64,000 nt of DNA from Pseudocercospora fijiensis CIRAD86 (GCF_000340215.1 NW_006921533.1:4738979-4802978); one strand, 5' to 3'; positions 10,317 to 20,960 are shown, counted from the stretch's first letter. A program made the numbers and translations. The notes: generated by a model not told the origin, from the sequence alone.

Positions 10317-10483
10317 TTAGCCGTGCCTGCCTTTTTTAGCCGTGCCTACCTTCTTTCCTTGCTCTAACGTTACTATAATGTAGGCTTGCGCGAAGCTTAC
10401 TCTGTTGCCTAGCGATACCGCGATACTACCGCTATATTCAACCTTCGCATCGATACCTATACCTCTACGCTCTATATCTACTA
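10317..10483 (-). other. Short stop-free stretch of uncertain strand beside the gap
   Basis: On the minus strand about 55 codons read without a stop to a TAA (SIAVSLGNRVSFAQAYIIV, KKVGTAKKGRHG); the plus strand is also open for about 26 codons. In a region this rich in TAG, absence of stops is suggestive, but the 100-N gap hides the rest. No family is recognised. Confidence 0.2.
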
Positions 10484-10583
10484 NNNNNNNNNNNNNNNNN
10501 NNNNNNNNNNNNNNNNNNNNNNNNNNNNNNNNNNNNNNNNNNNNNNNNNNNNNNNNNNNNNNNNNNNNNNNNNNNNNNNNNNN
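10484..10583. other. Assembly gap (100 N)
   Basis: Run of exactly 100 N, a conventional placeholder. It falls immediately upstream of the second H3 gene, so that gene's start is unseen and the true gap size is unknown. Confidence 0.95.
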
Positions 10584-10637
10584 TCGTAAGAAGGGACTGC
10601 TACTTGCGGGTCGCAATAAGATCGGAAATTACATTAA

Positions 10638-11385
10638 CGCAAGATAGCTGCTACTACTACCGCTAGCTCCGGTGCTAGAAAGGGCGTCGCGAGCAAGGCT
10701 TCGCGTAAGACAACGGCGGGCAAGGCTCCGCGTAAGACAACGGCGGGCAAGGCTCTACGTAAGACGACAATTAGCGCTTCTACTACTAGTAGCAATCGTG
10801 CGAAGCGTCGATAGCGCCTAGGAAGTAAGTCCTATTTGTAGCCGGCAGCGTGGCCGGCAGCGTAGCCGGCAGCGTAGCCGGCAGCGTAGCCGGCATTCTT
10901 ACTGTCTTTTTACTAATCCTTCTTTAGCCGTAGCCCTCCGTAAGATTCGGCAGTATTAGAAGAGTTCTTAGCTCCTAATCCGCAAAACTCCTTTCTAACG
11001 ACTTGTTCGCGAAATTGCTTAGGATTATAGAACGGACCTTCGCTTCTAAGCCTCCGCGATAGGCGCCCTTTAAGAGGCTATAGAAGCCTACCTAGTTCGT
11101 ATCTTCGAATATATGTTTCTCTTCTACCTCTTTTCGGACTATACTAATACTATTTTAGCGGTCAACCTTATAGCTATCTACGCGAAGCGTATAACGATTA
11201 TAGACAAGGATTTCAAAGCACTCGATCAGATTCTAAAAGGCTGGAATATCTATATTCGAGACGGTGCTAGGTAGGATGGATGTTCTAGTAGAAAGGATGT
11301 TCGTAGTGTTATCTGCAAGCTTTTCTATATACGAAATAAGCCGCTGTTATACGGCGCTGCATACCGCGCTCTGAATACTCTCTAA
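10638..11385 (+). pseudogene. Histone H3-like protein 2 (canonical-type fold) in hAT element
   Basis: Three exons join in frame. Exon 1 (to 10824) encodes an H3-like tail with repeats: SGARKGVASKASRKTT then AGKAPRKTT and AGKALRKTT, recalling GGKAPRKQL around K14-K18 of H3. Intron 10825-10927 (GTAAGT, TACTAAT branch, TTTAG) splits a Thr codon to give ..LGT/VALRKIRQY. Exon 2 gives LLIRKTPF, RLVREIA, DYRTDLRF, EAYLVRIFE. Intron 11111-11158 (donor GTATGT now ATATGT, TACTAATAC branch) lies inside the FEDTNL loop. Exon 3 gives NLIAIYAKRITI, DKDFKALDQI, then about 55 residues beyond normal H3. Stops occur at conserved Gln positions (PF*RLV, GAL*EA). The N terminus is in the gap. Confidence 0.88.
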
Positions 11386-11449
11386 GCATATATATATAGT
11401 ACAGTATGCTTTATTAGCCGTACGGAATAGAAGTCTCCCAAAATCCCGT

Positions 11450-11537
11450 TAGTACTAAGGAGTAAAAAGGCCGGCCACGCTGCCGGCTACGCTACCGGCT
11501 ACGCTACTAGCTACGCTGCTAGGTTTTTCAAAGAACT
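11450..11537 (+). repeat. Direct repeat flanking the minus-strand gene, left copy
   Basis: TTAGTACTAAGGAGTAAAAA followed by GGCCGGCCACGCTGCCGGC and more GCCGGC-type units, then TTTTTCAAAG. It resembles 12316-12380. The two copies bracket the opposite-strand gene, as if it had arrived as a unit. Confidence 0.6.
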
Positions 11538-11589
11538 AAAAGAAGATAGACATTCCGGTTAATTTGTATTAGTTTAGATTTTTATAAAA

Positions 11590-11660
11590 AGAAAACAGGG
11601 AAAAATAAGGAAGGTTGAAGAGCCTAATAGTTATAGTTATAGGCACTATCCCTGTTTTCT
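11590..11660. repeat. Inverted repeat at the 3' end of the minus-strand gene
   Basis: AGAAAACAGGGA (11590-11601) and TCCCTGTTTTCT (11649-11660) are perfect 12-base arms with a 47-base loop. The right arm overlaps the stop codon of the minus-strand gene. Confidence 0.7.
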
Positions 11661-12108
11661 AGAGCATATTATATACCTGCCTTCGCAACTCTACCTAATA
11701 CTCCCTCTAAATATCCTTATACTCTACCTACTGAAAATTCAACTAGGTACCTAGACCTGCAGCTGCCTCTATATCTTTCACTATCTTCTACAGGTTAAAG
11801 GCCTCTTCTATAGCAGCCTCTACCTCCTTATGCAATACGAAGTTACTACCTACCCTACCCTTTATATCTCCTAAATAACTAAGAGTTCTAAGGAACGAAC
11901 TAGCATTCGGCCTTAGTATAGCGAGTAACTGGTAGAACGTTCTGCAGAGCTGCCTTATAGCTCTTTTATATACTATGCCGATACCGAGGGAGGAGCTATC
12001 CTAGTACTTAATATTGTCGAATAGTTCGGTAGGAAAGTGTATAAACTTCTTAAGGAGGAGGACTTCTAGGGAAATCGATGAGTTCTGCCTAGATCTAGAT
12101 AAAGACAT
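11659..12108 (-). pseudogene. Unknown 150-codon opposite-strand cargo gene
   Basis: A minus-strand ATG at 12108-12106 opens a frame of 149 codons plus a TAG at 11661-11659, interrupted by five TAG codons. Readable parts include MSLSRSRQNSSISLEVLLL, KKFIHFPTELFDNI, YKRAIRQLCRTFYQLLAIL, LHKEVEAAIEEAFNL and KIVKDIEAAAGLGT. The composition suggests a small helical protein. It keeps more CA/TG dinucleotides than neighbouring DNA. CCAAT and TATA elements lie 85-120 bp upstream on its own strand, and it faces the H3 gene tail to tail. Flanking direct repeats hint at a separate origin. No family is recognised. Confidence 0.55.
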
Positions 12109-12196
12109 TCTGCTAAGCAGTTAGGGAATTGAACCGTAAACGAAAGGATGAAATTCATACCTAAGGAGTACAGTTTCCGAACTGAACTATAATGCC

Positions 12197-12226
12197 TTAT
12201 ATATATATGTGTGTGCTTTTGATTGG
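12197..12226 (-). promoter_or_regulatory. CCAAT and TATA boxes of the 11659-12108 gene
   Basis: Read on the minus strand: CCAAT (12226-12222) followed by a TATATATATAAGG tract (about 12209-12197), about 90 bp before the ATG. Order and spacing are those of a polymerase II promoter. Confidence 0.45.
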
Positions 12227-12315
12227 TTAGTGCCCTTAGCTAATTGTCTATAGATTTGAGGTTATATAAGTACCTTCATACAACTACGTAGCCTAAGTAG
12301 GATTCGAAAATTCTA

Positions 12316-12380
12316 TAAGTACTAAGGACTAAAAATGCCGGCCACGCTGCCGGCCACACTGCTGAGTCTTACAAAGGGCT
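12316..12380 (+). repeat. Direct repeat flanking the minus-strand gene, right copy
   Basis: TAAGTACTAAGGACTAAAAA then TGCCGGCCACGCTGCCGGCC and CTTACAAAGG; counterpart of 11450-11537. Confidence 0.6.
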
Positions 12381-12520
12381 TGCTTAAAGCTACGTATACA
12401 TTCGTATACTTCTTAAAAACCGATAAATTATATGGTTCGAACTAGCTACTTATATAGTTGCTTGGCAAACCAACCCAAACTAAACTAGAGTTTCGGCTTG
12501 GCAAACCAAACCAAACCAAC

Positions 12521-12540
12521 CCGAACCACTGCGGGGTCTA
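12521..12540 (+). repeat. hAT right terminal inverted repeat
   Basis: CCGAACCACTGCGGGGTCTA, perfect complement of 2622-2641, preceded by CCAAACC-type subterminal repeats (about 12468-12520). Confidence 0.92.
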
Positions 12541-12548
12541 TCTAGGAT
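12541..12548. repeat. hAT target-site duplication, right (TCTAGGAT)
   Basis: Identical to 2614-2621. Confidence 0.9.
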
Positions 12549-15500
12549 TGCCTCGACATCGATCTCCGTTAGCTACTCTACCGTAGCGGCCTTAAAGGTA
12601 AGGTAGGACGGGGAAATAATTTAGAGCTACTTCTTATACAGGTCGTAGTTTAGGTCCTTATAGTACTTCCGCTAGCGCGCCTACTATTAGCGTAAAGAGG
12701 TAACTAGCTTAGTTTCGCCCTCGATATCTAGCGGTATTATAGTCGTAATTATCGCCTAGTTGCTTACATTATCGATATACGTCTAGGTAACCTAATCTAG
12801 GGCCTTATAGCGGAAGGTGCTGCTACCTATAAGTATAGTACGACAGGCAATAGCGGCAATCTTGTATGTTCCGTTAGGATGCTACTTATAGTATAGGTAC
12901 GGCGGGCTAATTAGCTTACGCTTAGAGCGTAGATATCCCTATGCCTCGACGGAGCACGTATACTACTTTCCGAGATCCTTTAAGCTAATAGTAGTATCGT
13001 CGACCTTGCGGTATATTATTCCTAATTTAAAGTCGGACAAGCGGGTACCTATCGGTAGTATATAATCTATTGTCTTAAATCCTAGCGCGTTATATATTAG
13101 TACTACTATGTTAGCTTAATACTACGAGTCTAACTAGTCTTCTATACCGGTATACTGTATGCTAGAGCGCTAGAAGTTCTTATCCTTATCTATATTAACC
13201 GCTCTACGGCGTACCTTCTTCTTGTCTATAATAGCTAGGCTGTCTTTCTAATCGTCGTCCTTGTCCGCCTTACCCTTATTTATCTTAGCTGCTCTAGCCG
13301 CTCTACGGCGCTACTTATCCTCCTTTACGTCTATTAGAGCGTCCTCCTTACCGTCGTCCTCCTCTTATCTCTTAGGCGTATCTATCGCGTCGTCGATAGC
13401 AGATACGTCGCTAGCGTTATCGGCATAGTCCTCGGCTTATACAAGGTCCTAAACGTTAGCGTCCTTAGTATCGGCTTGTATAGAGTTCTAATTGTCCTCG
13501 GTATCGTTAGTAGGCTTATCGTAGGTAGTAGGATCGGCGCTATCGGTAGGCTCGGCGTAATCGGTAGGCTCGTCCGATATCTCGTTTTTATAGTTAGTAG
13601 CTAGGGGGTTAGCGTTGTGCTCTGCTACCGTACGCGTCTATAGTAGCGTATAGAGTAACAGGGTCGGTCCTAAGACTAGCGGGCCTCTATAGTATCCCTA
13701 GACGCGGTCGAATATAGCTTAGAGCCTACTACGTAGGTCTATACTAGGTACTAGAGTAGGGTAAAAGTCGCTAATAAATTCTTTAAAGTACTCGTTTATA
13801 TAAGCAGTCTTGTATACCGAGCTAAGGAATTAGTATTCGTATACTAGTTAGAGCGTAATTTGTCCTATACGGGCTAACTTGTCTATTATTATAACACGCT
13901 CGATAATGTTATTATCCTCCTTTATAGCGACCTTAACGGCGTTTACCGTCGTTATATAGGAGAGGGCGGCGGTGCGCTAGCGGGCGCCTAATGCTTTTAT
14001 AGCGTCTCGAATATCTCTATTTATATCGACGTCGTCTAGGATTAGGTATTATAGTCGCTCGCCGTCGTTTTAATCGCTGTACTATAAGTCGTCGCTATCG
14101 TTAGCGTTTTAGCATACTAGAGAGTCGCCGTCGTCGTAAGCGTCGTCGCGTGCTAGAGAGTCGTCGCTACTATTAGGGTTCTCGCGTACTAGAGAGTTAT
14201 AGTCGATAGGGGCTAGGGCATCGTTATACTCGGTCTCCTCGTCGTATGTTTATACGAGCGTTTCCGCCTTAGGGTTGTTCGCTATAACGTACTATCCTAG
14301 ATTGTACTCGTTATTAAAGTAGGTAGTTTCTATTACGCGAATCCTCGCCTCTAACCTACCTTTCGAGGTTAAAATAAACGCGTCGCCTACTTCGGTAAGG
14401 CTTATGCCGACGTTAGCTTCTAGTAACTCCTACGCGAACTTAGCGTCTAGTATAGTCTTTATATTTAGGAACGCGATAGGGACGGCCTCGGTTAGCTATA
14501 CTACCGTTATAGGCTCTATTACGCAGACTAAAATTGCCTCTATTGCTACCTCCTAGAGTTCTTTATTGCGTTCTTATACCTCTATAGGGTCCTATATCTC
14601 GGTATCCTGTCCTAGAGCCTTACCTACTACTACGGTCGACAATATAGCGACTAGATCCGTTTCCTCCTTATAGTCGGCGTCCTTAGGTATATCCTTCGGC
14701 GACTTGTTAGTAGTAGCGTCCTCTACGTTGCCGACGTTCTTTAGTAGTCGTAGCCGCTTAGTAGCCTTTTGCGGTTGCCGCTCGTTAATAGTCTTTAGCT
14801 AGTATACGCGATCTCGTAATAGCTTAGCATCCGCCTAGGGAAGCTCGCCTACCGCCTTTTTATATACTACTTAGCCGTATAAGGTAAGCACCTATTCGCC
14901 GTCTACTATAATTACTATACTGTTCTTATCTTCTACCTACCTACCGAGCTCCTTGTCGACGGAACGCGCTATTGTCGTATATCTAAGGAGGATCTAGACG
15001 TCCTTATAGATAGCGTTAAGCGTTATCTTTTGCGGGAAAACATTCGCAAGTACCGCCTAGATTAGCGTCGGCTAGTGCTTCTATAGGGAGTCCTTAAGGT
15101 AACGGCCCTTAGGTAGCGGTAGATTAGCTTCGGTGTTCGCTATAACGTCCTACTTCTTAGTGTCTTTTATTAGCATCGTCGCGCTAGACGTTATAGGCTA
15201 CAGCTCGATAGCGTCTTACTTGTCTTACGCCGCGTTTACGCCTAGCGCGTCTTGCTTGTTATTTGCTATAGTCTCGCTTAGCTCGGCGCTCTACTTATAT
15301 TATAGGGCCTTCTTATTTAGATTTAAGCCTTCGTCGCCTTAGTAGCTATATAGCGTATTATAATAATCCTTCTACTCTCTAATCGTCTTGCGCTTCTATA
15401 CGATAGTGTCTTAGTCGTAGACGACTATAAGCGTACGCTCGGGCTAGTACTAGTATTCGGTTTAAAAGTCTACTATTAACATAATCTACGTAGGGTATTA

Positions 15501-16815
15501 TAGTAGCGCGGTTATTTCGCTAGTAACGGGGTCTACTAGCTCCGCGGCTAGAATCTTTTCTTATACCTTTACGTGCATCGCTACCGTTTGCTAGTTACGT
15601 ATCCGCTCGGCCGTAAGTATCTAGTCTAAGAGGTACTAACCCGGTAGGTCGTCGCGATTTAGGTACTACTCTATCTCGTCGTAGCCCGCGACCTAAGCGA
15701 TCTAGTCGCAGACTGCGATAAGGTTAACGTTAGTGTCGTCCTATCTAGATATGTCTTTAAGTACCTCGTATAGAGTGCTAATTGCGTTAGAACAGAAACC
15801 GTACTTTACTAGTACGCGGAATAGTAGCGCCGCCGCCTAGACGTAGTTTCCGCTATATAGCGCTCCTATCTTCTAGTAATTAGTTATACCGATATTAAGT
15901 CGTAATAGCGTTCGGATAGCGTAATAGATGTCGTAGTTCCGTATATATATAGGGATGTCGTCTAGGTCGTAGAAAAGCTTCGTATACTAGGGGTCGGGGA
16001 GCGTAACGACCGCGCCTTTATTACTAGTATCGGATGCGTTAGGCGCCTAATCGAGGAACTAGCAGAATTCTAGTATACGAAAGAAACGGGCCTACTCGAA
16101 GCGGTCGTCCTTATCGTACCTACGAAGGCTCGCATTTTCCTAGAGTGTAATCTTAATACGTCGTAATAAGTTGCAGTCTATTACGCTAGGCTCCGGGTCG
16201 AGTAGTAGTAAAGCGAAGTCCGTAGCTTCTATATAGTCCTACGCGCGGATGTGCGTAATAAAGGCGCGATAGGAGCCGTACTTATATAGGAAAAAATCCG
16301 CGATCGTAATTAGGTAGATCTTAGTAGCGCGTCCGCAAAGGAGAACTCGTAGGATCGGCGTATTATAGATTCGCGTCTAGATCTTAGCGCTTATAAACTC
16401 GCCGACGTAGTCGCGTAGCGGCTAGTCTAGTTCGCGGTATACTAGTACTAGTACCTACTCTACTAGGATACTGTAATTAAGTCTCTACGCTGCTTCTATC
16501 GGCGTAGTAGCATAGTCGTCGTATAGCTCGAATTTAGGCTCTTAGGAGGCGAAGAATAGTAGGGACTTATAGCGGCGTTCCTTTAGCTAGGTCTAGCTAG
16601 GGTCGGACAATTCGTCCTAGCGGTATACGTATAAGGCTATAGGCGGCGGGCCGTAGTCGTTATTCTAAGGGCGGTAGCGTACTATCGTAGTAATGTCGCC
16701 GGGCGTACTAGCGTCGCTCGATATAATAGGGTTGCCGATAGGGTAGCGGTATGTTACTAGAGGGCGTACGCAGTCGTAGGTTCGCTAGAGTAGGGGGAGG
16801 TTGATATCGTATTAA
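12541..16815 (-). pseudogene. Element D extra downstream frame, N-terminal part (unknown protein)
   Basis: A continuous minus-strand frame of about 1,425 codons, broken only by TAG/TAA. With the part left of the hAT element the protein is about 1,700 residues. Readable stretches: SSDASTPGDITTIVRYRP near the start, YDLDDIPIYIRNYDIYYAI and LIAVCDQIA in the first third, an acidic middle (repeated DEPTDYAEPTDSADPTT, also SDVSAIDDAIDTPKR), and basic blocks later (RRRAARAAKINKGKADK). No retroviral or transposase motif is seen and no transmembrane segment is obvious. It follows pol by about 250 bp on the same strand, the place where some retroelements keep env or captured genes. The start is uncertain. 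Confidence 0.6.
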
Positions 16816-17060
16816 GTTTAAAGTGTACGTAGTAGCTAAAAATTTTTAGGGCGTTACTAGGGCGTTCCGCTTTGTTATAACGCAAACTTTACCTCGCCTA
16901 CGCTACGCCGTTTACATATACGGTACGGCCCGTCGGATTAGAGTAACAATAGGGGAAAGATAATAAAGTAAACTATTTGCGTTTTAAAAATAAAGTAAAG
17001 TAAGGTGCGATTTAAAATAAGGTAAAGTAGGGTGCGATTTAATTATAGATAATAACGCTA
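16816..17060. other. Spacer between D pol and extra frame, with short direct repeats
   Basis: No coding frame. Contains GTAAAGTAAGGTGCGATTTA-like repeats, two copies at about 16990-17040, and an A/T-rich core. It could act as promoter or linker for the downstream frame. Confidence 0.45.
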
Positions 17061-18960
17061 TAACGTAGCGTACCGCGATAGAGATGCCTATTGTTGCGTA
17101 TAGTGCTGCTTAGTTAACCTTCTATATAGCCGTTCTTTAGGAGTTACGCAAGCTAGGCCTCCGAGAAGGCCGAGCCTACAGTTCTTCTACTATTAACTGC
17201 GGCGCGCTTAGGGACGGCGCTATCGGTGCCTACTGCTATAGCGCTTGCTAACGTGCCGCCTACTAACGTAACGCTTGCTATCGTAACGCTTGTTATAGGT
17301 ATAGGCGGTCGTACTCCTAGACAAGTTCTACTAAGTCGCGGAGGTTATCGACATCGTACTAAACGTTATGCGCGTAACCGTAGCTACGCTACTTAACTAG
17401 ATACTACGTCTTGCCTCTAGAGACTCTACGTCCGAGGAGCTTTTTAATCTCGTAATATAGCGCTTTTAGGTATAGATAGTCGTTATCGAAGGGTGCTTTA
17501 TCTACTAGGCCCGGCTCTAGTATCTCTCGGTCGTATAGATTACGGCCCTTAGGGTATAGTTCCAACTGCGAAACTAAGATTATAGGATAGATACGCATTA
17601 CTAGGGGGAGATCGAGCTCGTACGCGAGGTTGCTAACTAGGCGTAGTACCTTAAATAGTCTAGTACGCTATACGGAGAGCTTGCGATTAGGGTTCCCTAG
17701 TAGGCGGTATCCCTTATGTAATTTAAGTAGTACCTTTTAGCCTGTCTTAAAGGAAATAGGGCGATGCTTGCGGTCGTATCGGTCTTTTATTATCGCTGCC
17801 GCCTACGCGAGAGAATCCGTAGCCTAATCGCGTACCTCCTGTCTTAGCGCTAAGTAGTCCTCTATAGGGAGCTCGGTAAGGGGGTTTAGCGCGTCTAAGT
17901 TCGTCTTAAATCCTTAAATTAGGACATTAGGCACCTCTCCGGTAGAAGCATTTCTAGCGTTGTTAAGCTCGGCCTAAATATACGGAAGTGCGTCCGTCTA
18001 ATTTGCGTCCGGATAATTTAAGGTAAAGAATCGGAGTGCAATCTCTACGGTCTAATTAGTTCGCTTAGACTAGCTATCTAACTAGGGATAGTATGCTGTC
18101 GTCGCAAAGAACCTCGTGCCTAACTTCTTAAAGGCTGCCTTTATAAATTCGCTAAGCTAAATAGGGTTACGGTTACCGATTATAATAGCCGGAAGGTTTC
18201 GTTCTATTTCTATATGTCCTTAGATCCAATCGCTGCCGTACTGCTACGCCGTCTACGTAGATTTGCACTTGCGCAGTATAACGCGCTTAGAGTACTTATA
18301 CGTCTTAGTAAGGAAACTATCGTAGCCGTCTTTGTTAGGTAGTAGGCCGTAAACCTAGTCCGTAGTAATAGCGTACTATAGAATAGGCTAGTATTTAATC
18401 GGCTGCAATTTACCGTATAAAGGATAGCGTAGCGTCTAGTTTAGGATACACTCGGAGCAATAAGCGATATACTTAGAGACCTTGCGTCCGAGCCGGCGGA
18501 TATAGAAGCTAGCGTATAAACGGGCGTAAGTGCGGTAATAACCTGCGTAGTAATAATAATTATAGGCTATTTAGAAGACCTCCTTATATAGAGAGCGGGG
18601 GATATAGAGTCTCTCTCTACCGTTAGTATCGTCCTTAAAATAGATAAGGTCGTCCTATAAGAAAAAGCAAAGTCCTAGTAGGCTCGACTCGGCCTCGCCT
18701 ATAATGTCCGCTTCCTTATAATTAGGGTTATCGTTAGCATCTAGAGTTCTCTCGGCGGCGTCTCGTAGGCGGCGTTCTTCTATAGCGTTTAGCTAAGCTA
18801 GGATTGCGGACTAATAAGGGTCCTTAGCATATCCCGCCTTTAAGTTGTCCTTAAATTCGGTAGCGAGTTCTACGAGTACGGAGTAGAAAACTATAGGCTC
18901 GTTAGAGGTATACGTTCGGCCGGAGTACTCGTCGATTATAGTAGCGTAAAAGCAGATCGC
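17061..18960 (-). pseudogene. Element D integrase with C-terminal chromodomain
   Basis: Minus-strand frame with integrase features: the zinc-binding region (YARLYASFYIRRLGRKVSK, YCSECIL at about 18440-18520), the core with its DRD-type block now NRN (IIGNRNP), LGTRFFATTAYYPQ and NARNASTGEVPNVL, the GPY-like region (KVLLKLHKGYRLLG, LAYELDLP, VSQLELYPK), then a chromodomain near 17320-17440 (YLVK..SYGYAHN, DLVELV) in which Trp codons have become TAG. Chromodomains direct such elements to heterochromatin, fitting the nested context. The D to N changes are RIP-type. Confidence 0.8.
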
Positions 18961-20960
18961 ACCCTCGCTTTCGTATAGGTATATACAGTACGCGTCGATT
19001 ATATTATTCGCGGGCGCTAGATCGTCGTATGCTAGGGGATCTAGTATATCGTATACCTAATCTGCCGCTCGGTCGAGGTCCGCTACGAGCCTGCTTAATG
19101 CGTCCGGTATACCGTAAAGGCGTCCTAGGCGGTAGTAGACCTTAAGCTCGGGGTACTAGGAGAGGTACTAACTAGCTCGCACTAGGCGGAGATTAAGCTT
19201 GTCCGTAGATGTAGTCGTCGCGAGACTCGCTACCGTAGTAATGCCGAGGGCCGCTATATAGTCGGAAAAAACATACACCGGCTTACGTACGGCTTATAGA
19301 ATTATTCGTGCTTTGCGAGCCGTCTAGACTAGTCCGCTAACCTTAAGCTCGGTAGCTAGGTACCGCTTTTCTACGTCTATAAGGGCTTTGCTAAGGTATA
19401 TAATAACTTATACCTAATCTGCCGGGAAGCGTACGGCCTTGCCGTTCTCGATAGTCGGCTCTAGGTCTCCCTTAACGTAGTATACTACTGCCGCGAACCC
19501 TCCTATATAGGCATCTAGGTCGATATATATAGGGCGATTAGGGTCCGCGTAATAGGAGAACTTAACATCGCGGTATATCTGTCTTAGGATGTTAAAGGCT
19601 TTGTATTCTATCTCTAGCGATTTATCCGAGTCGAAGGCTAGGGTCCTAGCCGTATAGCGTTTGCGCTTGTTGCCTTTGTTAGCTAGGCTAAAGCGTAAGA
19701 GCTCCTTCTTGCGATTCTCGAATAGCATCGTAATCGTAGAGTAGTATAGAATATGCTAGCGTTGCTATCTAGTAAGTCCTAAGTAAAATTCGATGTCCTT
19801 TAGCGTAGTAGGGAATTTCAAGTCTAGAATAGCCTAGACCTTCTCCTCGTAAGTAGTATATCCTAGCCCTAACACTCGTTAGCCTAAAAGCTTCGTAGAT
19901 AGGTAAGCGAGGAACGACTTATACGGTACGATACTAATGTTCTTACCTGCTAGGCACTCGAAAACGGCGTCTAGATACTATAGGTGCTCTTCGAAGGTAT
20001 AGGAGTAGATAACAATATTATCGATATAAGTACGGTAGTAGGCTTTATGTCGCTTAAGGATCTTATTAAGCTAGCGCTAGATATGTTATACGCTATTCGA
20101 GAAACCTATAATAGCTATATGTATCTGTTCCTAGCCGCGGTAGCTATTAATCGCGAATTTGCTACAGTCCTTTTTAGCTACTACCTATTAATAGAAAAAC
20201 GCGACGGCGTCTACTATTGTAATATACGAGGAACCGCGTAGCGCCTTAATTATGTCCTCCTATCTAGGGACCGGGTAAGAGTCCTTAACCGTAATCTTGT
20301 TTAGGCCTCGGATGTCTACGACTACACGGCCTTTACGGACTAGCTTGCCGTCTACTATCGTCGTTTTCTAAACTATAAAGACTAGGAACCCGAATTGAGT
20401 AGGCTTAGTAGTAAAGGATATCTTTCCTTATACGTATAGCGGGTCGAACGTCTTATTTACGACCTCCTTATCTAGGGCGCAGAGTAGATACGCTACTATA
20501 GGGACCTTGTCGTTCTCGTAGCCTAGTTTTAGCGTAACTTCTAGGAAATCGGACTCGGGGATGTCTACGGTAGTGCCTTTATCCTTCTATAGGTCTTCGT
20601 GCTTTTTTACTACGGCCTCGATAAGTCGTGCCTACTCCTCGGTGCCGTACGCAGTTACGCTATTAAAAAGCTAGGTCTCTTTTGTAGGGTTCGGTAGGTC
20701 CGGTAGCGGAAGGCCGGCTACGCTATAATCTTTAGGCGCGATATAGTAGCAGCCGTAGTAGTTACACTCGCGTATATACCCTATCTTTGTATATCGTAGC
20801 AGAGTCTATAGCTAATCCGTATCGTTACGGACTTATACGAAATTCACTATAGCGTCTACAACGGCGGCGTAGATAGTTAGGGCTTTGTTCTTAAGTTCCT
20901 AGTTTTGCGGGTAGAAGGCTACGTCTCGATCTATAGGAAGGTCTATTCTAAACTAGACAA
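18961..20960 (-). pseudogene. Element D reverse transcriptase and RNase H
   Basis: The RT active site reads YIDN at 20028-20017 where YIDD is expected; GATGAC to GATAAC is the TpG to TpA change RIP makes. Next comes IVIYSYTFEEHL and the connection segment. RNase H starts around 19500 with NRPIYIDLDAYIGGFAAVV (first catalytic Asp in the DLDA block). An 85-residue plus-strand frame at 19984 is only the mirror of this region. Confidence 0.82.

Larger units (their letters stand above)
2622..12540 (+). mobile_element. hAT DNA transposon carrying histone H3-like and other cargo genes
   Basis: A 9,919-bp element with perfect 20-bp terminal inverted repeats (TAGACCCCGCAGTGGTTCGG and its complement) and an 8-bp target duplication, inserted in the extra frame of element D. 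Subterminal GGTTTGG/CCAAACC runs occur at both ends. Contents left to right: tandem repeats, a lysine-rich unknown gene (+), a hAT transposase (+) with BED-like zinc finger and hATC dimerisation domain, a divergent histone H3-fold gene (+), a 361-bp tandem duplication, a canonical-like histone H3 gene (+) partly in an assembly gap, and an unknown 150-codon gene (-). All frames carry RIP-type stops. It is much larger than usual autonomous hAT elements (about 3-5 kb). Confidence 0.92.

Noticed and set aside
10317..10483. Possible histone H4, H2A or H1 partner gene next to the H3 genes
   Set aside because: I compared the readable residues with the H4 and H2A landmarks and found none in any frame; the Lys-rich end is too short to judge. 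Kept only as an uncertain open stretch.
2622..12540. Starship-type giant element
   Set aside because: No tyrosine recombinase (DUF3435) captain is visible; the TIRs, 8-bp TSD and transposase place it in hAT.
15133..15342. Plus-strand 69-codon hydrophobic stretch that looks like a membrane protein
   Set aside because: It is antisense to the extra frame of element D.
17061..18960. TAG/TAA codons as evidence of stop-codon reassignment to Gln
   Set aside because: Trp codons are also converted to TAG, ATG starts to ATA and splice donors to AT, and CpA/TpG is depleted in noncoding DNA. RIP explains all of these; a recoded genome does not.
19984..20241. Plus-strand 85-codon stretch
   Set aside because: Antisense to the reverse transcriptase active-site region of element D.
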